64,000 nt of DNA. Origin: Kitasatospora sp. NBC_00315. GTDB lineage: Bacteria > Actinomycetota > Actinomycetes > Streptomycetales > Streptomycetaceae. Shown here piece after piece: positions 58,729 through 64,000 of this stretch. The notes below the pieces were generated by a model, which saw nothing but the letters and a program-made list of their open reading frames with translations, did not search any database and had not been told where the DNA came from. The stretch lies in contig NZ_CP108025.1 of NCBI RefSeq assembly GCF_041435095.1, positions 4,712,001 to 4,776,000 on the forward strand, in the 5' to 3' direction. Both the position numbers and the translations under genes were made by a program. Position 1 is the first letter of the stretch, and the number at the start of each line of letters is the position of its first letter.

Positions 58729-59666
58729 CAGTTGCTCTCCTCGTTGAGTACGTCCAGCAGCGCCGCCGCCGACTCTTCCTTGAGCGATCCGCCCCGGACC
58801 GCCCGCTGCGCCGTGGCCCGGGCCATCGCGCGGTACGCCTGATCGATGTCGGGGGACACCGTACGCAACTGCGCCAGGTGACGGCGCAGCGTACCGGCGT
58901 CGCCCCGGGCCACCGGGCCGGTCAGGGCCGCGTCGCCGGCCCGCAGACTGTTGTCCAGGGCGGCGCCGAGCAGCGGGCCGAGCAGCCGGCCCGGTTCGGC
59001 GACCCCGGCGGTCCGCAGCAGCTCGACGGCCTGCGCGACCAGGGTGACCAGGTGGTTCGCGCCGTGCGCGAGGGCCGTGTGGTAGAGCGGGCGGACGCCC
59101 TCGGGCACCCACTCGGGCTCGCCGCCCATCTCCACCACCAGGGCCTCGGCGACCGGGCGCAGCTCCTCCGGGGCGGTGACGCCGAAGGGGCAGCCGGCCA
59201 GCCGGGCCAGGTCGACCGGGGTGCCGGTGAAGGTCATCGCGGGGTGCAGTGCCAGCGGCAGCGCGCCGGCCCGGGTGGCGGGATCGAGGATCGCCACCCC
59301 GTGCGCCCCGGAGGTGTGCACCAGCAGCTGCCCCGGGCGGACGGCGCCGGTCGCGGCCAGGCCCGCGACGAGGTCGGCCAGTGCGTCGTCCGGGACGGTC
59401 AGCAGCACGAGGTCGGCGGCGGCCAGCACCTGCGGCGGGGTCACCAGGCGCACGCCGGGCAGCTGGGCCTCGGCGCGCCGGCGCGACACGGCGGAGACGC
59501 CGGAGGCGGCGACCACCGTGTGGCCGGCCAGTTGCAGGGCGGCGCCCAGCGCGGGCCCGACCCGGCCGGTGCCGACCACGCCGACGGCCAGGCGGGCGGG
59601 GCGCTGCCCGGGGTCGGCGGGGGAGCCGAAGGGGTCGGGGAATCGAGACGATGCGGACGTGCTCAC
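58728..59666 (-). CDS. Rossmann-like DUF2520 oxidoreductase, candidate ketopantoate reductase
   Basis: A 312-residue protein with an N-terminal NAD(P)-binding fold (VGVVGTGRVGPALGAALQLAGHTVVAASG, about 28-56) and a C-terminal DUF2520 helical domain (PLYHTALAHGANHLVTLVAQAVELL). Its overlap with panC suggests a role in the same pathway; DUF2520 proteins have been suggested as alternative ketopantoate reductases, but I do not know of proof for this family. The substrate is otherwise unknown. Confidence 0.8.
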   Translation of the reverse strand: MSTSASSRFPDPFGSPADPGQRPARLAVGVVGTGRVGPALGAALQLAGHTVVAASGVSAVSRRRAEAQLPGVRLVTPPQVLAAADLVLLTVPDDALADLVAGLAATGAVRPGQLLVHTSGAHGVAILDPATRAGALPLALHPAMTFTGTPVDLARLAGCPFGVTAPEELRPVAEALVVEMGGEPEWVPEGVRPLYHTALAHGANHLVTLVAQAVELLRTAGVAEPGRLLGPLLGAALDNSLRAGDAALTGPVARGDAGTLRRHLAQLRTVSPDIDQAYRAMARATAQRAVRGGSLKEESAAALLDVLNEESN

Positions 59667-59758
59667 GGCTCGGTGTTCGTCCTTACTCTCCGTTCCGGTC
59701 CCCTGCGGGTACCGGACGTGGGGGTCAGTCTACGGCGACCGGCGGCCCCCGGGGGAGG

Positions 59759-60448
59759 TCAGTCGCCGGCGCCGGCCCGGACCAGCCCGGCCTCGTACGC
59801 GAGGACGACGGCCTGGACGCGGTCGCGCAGGCCCAGCTTGGCGAGGATGCGGCCGACGTGGGTCTTCACGGTGGCCTCGGAGAGCACCAGGCGGGCGGCG
59901 ATCTCACTGTTGGACAGGCCCTGGGCGACCAGCAGGAACACCTCGCGCTCGCGTTCGGTCAGCGGGGCGAGGGTCGCGGCGCCGGGGGCGGCGCCCGGGG
60001 TGGGCAGCACCTCGGCGAAGCGGTCGATCATGCGGCGGGTGGTGGTCGGGGCGACCACCGCGTCGCCGGCGTGCACGGCCCGGATGGCGGCGACCAGTTC
60101 GGTCGGCGGGACGTCCTTCAGCAGGAACCCGCTGGCCCCGGCCTTGAGGGCGGCGAAGGCGTACTCGTCCAGGTCGAAGGTGGTCAGGATGAGGACGTGC
60201 GGCGCGCCGGGCACCGGGACCCCGTCGGCGGACAGGCAGATCTGCCGGGTCGCCTGCACGCCGTCCAGCCGGGGCATCCGGACGTCCATCAGGATCACGT
60301 CGACCTCGGCGTGCCGCAGCACCTCCAGGGCCTGGGCGCCGTCCCCCGCCTCGGCGGCGATCTCGATGTCACCCTGCGACTGCAGGATCATCCGGAAGCC
60401 GGTGCGCAGCAGCTCCTGGTCGTCGACGAGCATCACGCGGATGGTCAT
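59759..60448 (-). CDS. NarL/LuxR-family response regulator
   Basis: A 229-residue two-component regulator. The receiver has acidic D9/D10 and phosphoacceptor D55 (VILMDVRMPRLDG), T/K conserved positions, and a C-terminal LuxR helix-turn-helix (TEREREVFLLVAQGLSNSEIAARLVLSEATVKTHVGRIL). The partner kinase gene is next to it upstream on the same strand (67-base gap). Confidence 0.93.
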   Translation of the reverse strand: MTIRVMLVDDQELLRTGFRMILQSQGDIEIAAEAGDGAQALEVLRHAEVDVILMDVRMPRLDGVQATRQICLSADGVPVPGAPHVLILTTFDLDEYAFAALKAGASGFLLKDVPPTELVAAIRAVHAGDAVVAPTTTRRMIDRFAEVLPTPGAAPGAATLAPLTEREREVFLLVAQGLSNSEIAARLVLSEATVKTHVGRILAKLGLRDRVQAVVLAYEAGLVRAGAGD

Positions 60449-60514
60449 GGGTCTCCCTGTTGCTGGACGCCGCCGCGCCGAGGGTCCGACGGTCGATCGG
60501 GCTGTGATGGAACG

Positions 60515-61732
60515 CTACTTGAGGGCCGTGAGGGGCAGGACCGCCCGGATCCGGAAGCCGCCGCCCGGCCGTGGCCCGACGTCGAGGCTGCCGCTGACCA
60601 TGCCGACCCGCTCCCGCATGCCGATCAGACCGTGCCCGAGGCCGTCCGTCCCACCGGTGGTGAGCTGTTCCTCGGTGGTGCCGCGTCCGTCGTCCTCGAT
60701 CAGGACGGCCAGCTCGCGGTCGCCGAAGTCGACCGCGACCCTGGCCCGGGCGTCGGGGCCGCCGTGCTTGCGGACGTTGGTCAGCGCCTCCTGGACGATC
60801 CGGTAGACCGTCAGCTCGACGCCCCGGGGCAGGTCGCGGGCGTCGCCGGAGGCCGAGAAGTCGACCGGCAGGCCCGCGGTGCGGACCTGCTCCAGCAGAT
60901 CCGGCAACTCCTCCACGCCCGGCTGCGGCACGTACTCGTCGGCGGTGTCGGCGGTCCGCAGCACCCCGAGCAGGCGACGCATCTCCACCAGCGCCTGACG
61001 GCCGGTGGAGGCGATGGTGCCGAGCGCCTCCTTCGCCTGCTGGGGCGAGTTGTCCAGGACGTACGCGGCGCCGTCGGCCTGGACGATCATCACCGACACG
61101 TTGTGCGCCACCACGTCGTGCAGCTCGCGGGCGATCCGGGCCCGCTCGGCGGCCACCGCGACCTTCGCCTGCGCGTCCCGCTCGCGCTCCAGCCGCGCGG
61201 CGCGGTCCTCCAGCTCGACCAGGTACGCCCGGCGGACCCGGGTGAGCCGGCCCCACGCCCAGCAGAGCACGAACGGGGTGGACATCAGCACGGCCAGCAA
61301 CAGGCCCTGCAGCACGCTGTGCTGCGGCCCGGCCGGTTGGCCCTGGTCGTCCGCGGTGCCGGTCGGGAAGCGCCAGAGGGTGAGCGGGCCGGCCGCCAGC
61401 CCGGCGGTGAGCGCCAGGCGCGACGCCCACGTGGAGCCGAAGGCGGCGCCGGTGTACGCGAACACCAGGTAGCCGATGCTGGACGCCGCCGGGTCGACGC
61501 TCAGCGCCACCTGGCCGAGGCCGAGGACGACGGCCAGCGCGAGGGTGAGGTCCGGATTGCGCCGGCGGAACACCATCAGCAGGGGGACGGCCACCGCCAG
61601 CAGGTAGTGGACGGCCACCCGCCAGCCGTCCTCGTTGTGGTCGGGCAGCAGGGAGAGGCCGAGCACCAGCAGCGCCCAGGCGGAGTCGGCCACCATGGGG
61701 TGTCGGCGAAGCCAGGCGTTGAGTCGATGCAC
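60515..61732 (-). CDS. sensor histidine kinase (HisKA_3 type)
   Basis: A 405-residue membrane kinase. Several N-terminal helices (ALLVLGLSLLP, VAVHYLLAVAVPLLMVF, LALAVVLGLGQVAL, GYLVFAYTGAAFGSTW, GLLLAVLMSTPFVLCWAW) with little periplasmic sequence, so it senses within or through the membrane. Phosphoacceptor H205 is in ARELHDVVAHNVSVM, and the ATP-binding domain has the EALTNVRKHG (N-box) and DDGRG (G-box). GTG start. Signal and regulon unknown. Confidence 0.92.
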   Translation of the reverse strand: MHRLNAWLRRHPMVADSAWALLVLGLSLLPDHNEDGWRVAVHYLLAVAVPLLMVFRRRNPDLTLALAVVLGLGQVALSVDPAASSIGYLVFAYTGAAFGSTWASRLALTAGLAAGPLTLWRFPTGTADDQGQPAGPQHSVLQGLLLAVLMSTPFVLCWAWGRLTRVRRAYLVELEDRAARLERERDAQAKVAVAAERARIARELHDVVAHNVSVMIVQADGAAYVLDNSPQQAKEALGTIASTGRQALVEMRRLLGVLRTADTADEYVPQPGVEELPDLLEQVRTAGLPVDFSASGDARDLPRGVELTVYRIVQEALTNVRKHGGPDARARVAVDFGDRELAVLIEDDGRGTTEEQLTTGGTDGLGHGLIGMRERVGMVSGSLDVGPRPGGGFRIRAVLPLTALK

Positions 61733-61848
61733 CTCTCCAGCCTAGGCAGTCGCAGGACGCCCCCAGGTCCGCCGGGAGAGCGATCCCGTCTACTCCCTAG
61801 GTCGGAGACGCCCGGGCGCATCCCGGTCGCCGGGTAGCGTCGACCCCC

Positions 61849-62862
61849 ATGACGTGGATGCGATGGCGGCCCGCCATGGAACAGGCGCTGTACGGCACGG
61901 ACGGCTTCTACCGCAGGCCCGAGGGGCCGGCCGGGCACTTCCGGACGTCCGTGCACGCCTCCGCCCGGTACGCGGGGGCGGTCGCCCGGCTGCTCGGGGA
62001 GGTGGACGAGGCGCTGGGGCACCCGCGGGAGCTGGCCTTCGTCGACGTCGGCGCCGGCCGGGGCGAGCTGCTGGCCGGCGTGCTGGCGGCGGTGCCGGAC
62101 GCGCTGGCCGCGCGACTGCGCCCGTACGGGGTGGAGCTGGCGGCGCGGCCGCCGGGGCTGCCGGCCGGTGTGGTGTGGACGCAGACCGCGCCGGCCGGGG
62201 TGTGCGGACTGCTGTTCGCCAACGAGTGGCTGGACAACGTGCCGCTCGACGTCGCGGAGGTGGACGAGGACGGCGTGCTGCGCCACGTCGAGGTCGACAC
62301 CGCGAGCGGGCACGAACGGCTGGCGGAGGCGGTCGGCGGCGCCGATGAGCAGTGGGCCCGCCGGTGGTGGCCCGCGGTGGAGCCGGGCGCCCGGGTGGAG
62401 CTGGGCGCCCCGCGGGACGCCGCCTGGGCGGGCGCGGTGGGCACGCTGGATCGGGGCCTGGCGGTGGCGGTGGACTACGCGCACAGCGCCGGCAGCCGCC
62501 CGCTGTTCGGCACCCTCGCCGGGTTCGGCTCCGGCCGCGAGGTGCGCCCGGTGCCGGACGGCCGCTGCGACGTGACGGCGCACGTCGCGCTGGACGCGGC
62601 GGCGGCCCCCGGCGTCCACAGCCTGTGGACGACGCAGCGCGAGGCCCTGCGGGCGCTCGGGGTGAGCGGCGCCCGGCCGCCGCTGGCGCTCGCGTCGAGC
62701 GATCCGGTGGCCTACCTGCGGGCCCTGGGCGGCGCCGGCGAGGCGGCCGAACTGACCGATCCGGGCGGCCTCGGCGGCTTCGGCTGGCTGGCGCAGGCCG
62801 TCCGCATCGCGGTACCGAGGAGCCTGGAGGGGCTCGGGGGATGGCAGACTCTGGTGCCATGA
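61849..62862 (+). CDS. MidA/NDUFAF7-type SAM-dependent methyltransferase
   Basis: A 337-residue methyltransferase of the family that in mitochondria (NDUFAF7) dimethylates an arginine of the complex I subunit NDUFS2. The N-terminal part (MEQALYGTDGFY, GHFRTSVHASARYAGAVARLL), the SAM loop FVDVGAGRGELLAGVL (about 64-79), VELAARPPGL and LLFANEWLDNVPLDV are all characteristic. It ends with the stop TGA overlapping the ATG of nuoD (ATGA), so the two are co-translated. That makes the adjacent NuoD its most likely substrate; this is inference from the known mitochondrial role. Confidence 0.85.
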   Translation: MTWMRWRPAMEQALYGTDGFYRRPEGPAGHFRTSVHASARYAGAVARLLGEVDEALGHPRELAFVDVGAGRGELLAGVLAAVPDALAARLRPYGVELAARPPGLPAGVVWTQTAPAGVCGLLFANEWLDNVPLDVAEVDEDGVLRHVEVDTASGHERLAEAVGGADEQWARRWWPAVEPGARVELGAPRDAAWAGAVGTLDRGLAVAVDYAHSAGSRPLFGTLAGFGSGREVRPVPDGRCDVTAHVALDAAAAPGVHSLWTTQREALRALGVSGARPPLALASSDPVAYLRALGGAGEAAELTDPGGLGGFGWLAQAVRIAVPRSLEGLGGWQTLVP

Positions 62863-64000
62863 GGGAGACCACGGTCGGCATCGGCGCGGGTGCGGAGAAC
62901 TTTTCGGGCGAGCGGGGCACCACGGACATGGTGCTCAACATCGGTCCGCAGCACCCGTCCACGCACGGCGTGCTGCGCCTGAAACTGGTGCTGGACGGCG
63001 AGCGGATCGTGGCCGCCGAGCCGGTGATCGGCTACATGCACCGGGGCGCGGAGAAGCTCTTCGAGGCCCGCGACTACCGCCAGATCGTCATGCTGGCCAA
63101 CCGGCACGACTGGCTCTCGGCCTTCTCCAACGAGCTCGGTGTGGTGCTCGCGGTCGAGCGGATGCTCGGCATGGAGGTGCCCGAGCGGGCGGTCTGGATC
63201 CGCACCATGCTGGCCGAGCTGAACCGGGTGCTCAACCACCTGATGTTCCTCGGCTCGTACCCGCTGGAGCTGGGCGGGATCACCCCGGTCTTCCACGCCT
63301 TCCAGGGCCGCGAGGAGCTCCAGCACGTGCTGGAGGAGGCCTCCGGCGGCCGGATGCACTACATGTTCAACCGGGTCGGCGGCCTCAAGGAGGACCTGCC
63401 GGCGGGGTGGCTGGGCCGGGTCCGGGCGGCGGTGGCGGTCGTCCGCTCCCAGCTGCCGGTCTTCGAGGACCTCGTGCTCGGCAACGAGATCTTCCGGGCC
63501 CGGACCGCGGGCGTCGGCGTCCTGTCCCGGGAGCACGTGCACGCCTACGGGGTCAGCGGCCCGATCGCCCGGGCCAGTGGCGTGGACCTCGACCTGCGGC
63601 GGGACGAGCCGTACCTCGCCTACGGCGAGCTGCTGGACGTGCTGACGGTGGTCACCCGCGAGGAGGGCGACTGCCTGGCCCGCTTCGAGTGCCTGCTGGA
63701 GCAGACCGCCAACTCGCTGGACCTCGCCGACGCCTGCCTGGACAGGCTGGCGACGCTGGCCCCCGGACCGGTCAACCTGCGGCTGCCCAAGGTGCTCAAG
63801 GCACCCGAGGGGACCACCTACGCCTGGACCGAGAACCCGCTCGGCATCAACGGCTACTACCTGGTCTCGCGCGGCGACAAGACGCCCTGGCGGCTCAAGC
63901 TCCGCTCGGCCTCCTTCAACAACATCCAGGCGCTCATCGAGCTGCTGCCCGGGACGCTGGTCGCGGACATGGTGGCGATCCTGGGCTCGATGTTCTTCGT
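62859..64000 (+). CDS. nuoD: NADH-quinone oxidoreductase subunit D (partial, runs off window)
   Basis: Quinone-site subunit of complex I, homologous to mitochondrial NDUFS2. The visible 380 residues contain NIGPQHPSTHGVLRL (27-41), YMHRGAEKL (60-68), VLNHLMFLGS and KLRSASFNN. It lacks only about the last half-dozen residues, by comparison with usual endings such as the segment after LGSMFF. It is not inside a full nuo operon on the visible side; streptomycetes carry a second NuoD outside the main cluster, so this may be that copy. The ATG overlaps the methyltransferase stop by 4 bases. Confidence 0.93.
   Translation, partial: MRETTVGIGAGAENFSGERGTTDMVLNIGPQHPSTHGVLRLKLVLDGERIVAAEPVIGYMHRGAEKLFEARDYRQIVMLANRHDWLSAFSNELGVVLAVERMLGMEVPERAVWIRTMLAELNRVLNHLMFLGSYPLELGGITPVFHAFQGREELQHVLEEASGGRMHYMFNRVGGLKEDLPAGWLGRVRAAVAVVRSQLPVFEDLVLGNEIFRARTAGVGVLSREHVHAYGVSGPIARASGVDLDLRRDEPYLAYGELLDVLTVVTREEGDCLARFECLLEQTANSLDLADACLDRLATLAPGPVNLRLPKVLKAPEGTTYAWTENPLGINGYYLVSRGDKTPWRLKLRSASFNNIQALIELLPGTLVADMVAILGSMFF

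Overview
The window looks like chromosome of a high-GC actinobacterium, most likely a streptomycete (Streptomyces or a close relative such as Kitasatospora). The reasons are the very high G+C with strong GC3 bias, GTG/TTG starts, and a typical gene set: msiK, eshA-type encapsulin, lsr2, clpC, radA/disA, DUF2520-panC-panD-nadB-nadC-coaX, and a second NuoD. Most of it reads as core chromosome with a few accessory insertions.

Layout. 1-8.1 kb: a PPOX-fold oxidoreductase, cysS, rlmB-type rRNA methyltransferase, a DoxX membrane protein, a sugar-nucleotidyltransferase, a small secreted protein and msiK, the shared ATPase of sugar ABC importers, with a DasR-like operator upstream. 8.4-11.2 kb: tRNA-Thr(TGT), followed by an AT-richer restriction-modification island in which the endonuclease gene precedes the methyltransferase gene. 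11.5-21.5 kb: accessory genes, including a SAM methyltransferase, a 20-copy 8-bp tandem repeat, a PLP decarboxylase divergent from an Lrp/AsnC regulator, small membrane proteins, a cyclotransferase-fold protein, an unrecognised protein, an O6-alkylguanine-DNA methyltransferase and an ATP-grasp ligase.

22-28.6 kb: a Family 2B encapsulin shell gene (EshA type, with a cyclic-nucleotide-binding-like insertion), then a polyprenyl diphosphate synthase that is its probable cargo, a DUF4239 membrane protein, and two paralogous DUF1254 genes behind a clear AT-rich inverted repeat. 28.5-35.9 kb: a genome-maintenance block with an unusual membrane-anchored sigma/zinc-finger/BACON fusion protein divergent from radA and disA, a secreted protein, and mutY. 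36-45.3 kb: a drug-efflux MFS gene divergent from a TetR regulator, an M23 peptidase, an aldehyde dehydrogenase with a threonine aldolase, and a secreted M6 metalloprotease.

45.8-59.7 kb, all on the minus strand: DUF2520, panC, panD, nadB, nadC and coaX (coenzyme A and NAD synthesis), a hypothetical gene, lysS with a 40-residue membrane micro-protein, a BlaI-type regulator, an N-acetyltransferase, lsr2 and clpC. 59.7-64 kb: a NarL-type two-component system, then a MidA/NDUFAF7-type methyltransferase whose stop overlaps the start of nuoD, which runs off the window.

The strongest points for follow-up are the encapsulin/prenyl-synthase cluster, the MidA-nuoD gene pair (a possible bacterial counterpart of complex I arginine methylation), the sigma/anti-sigma/BACON fusion, and several clean palindromes in promoter regions.
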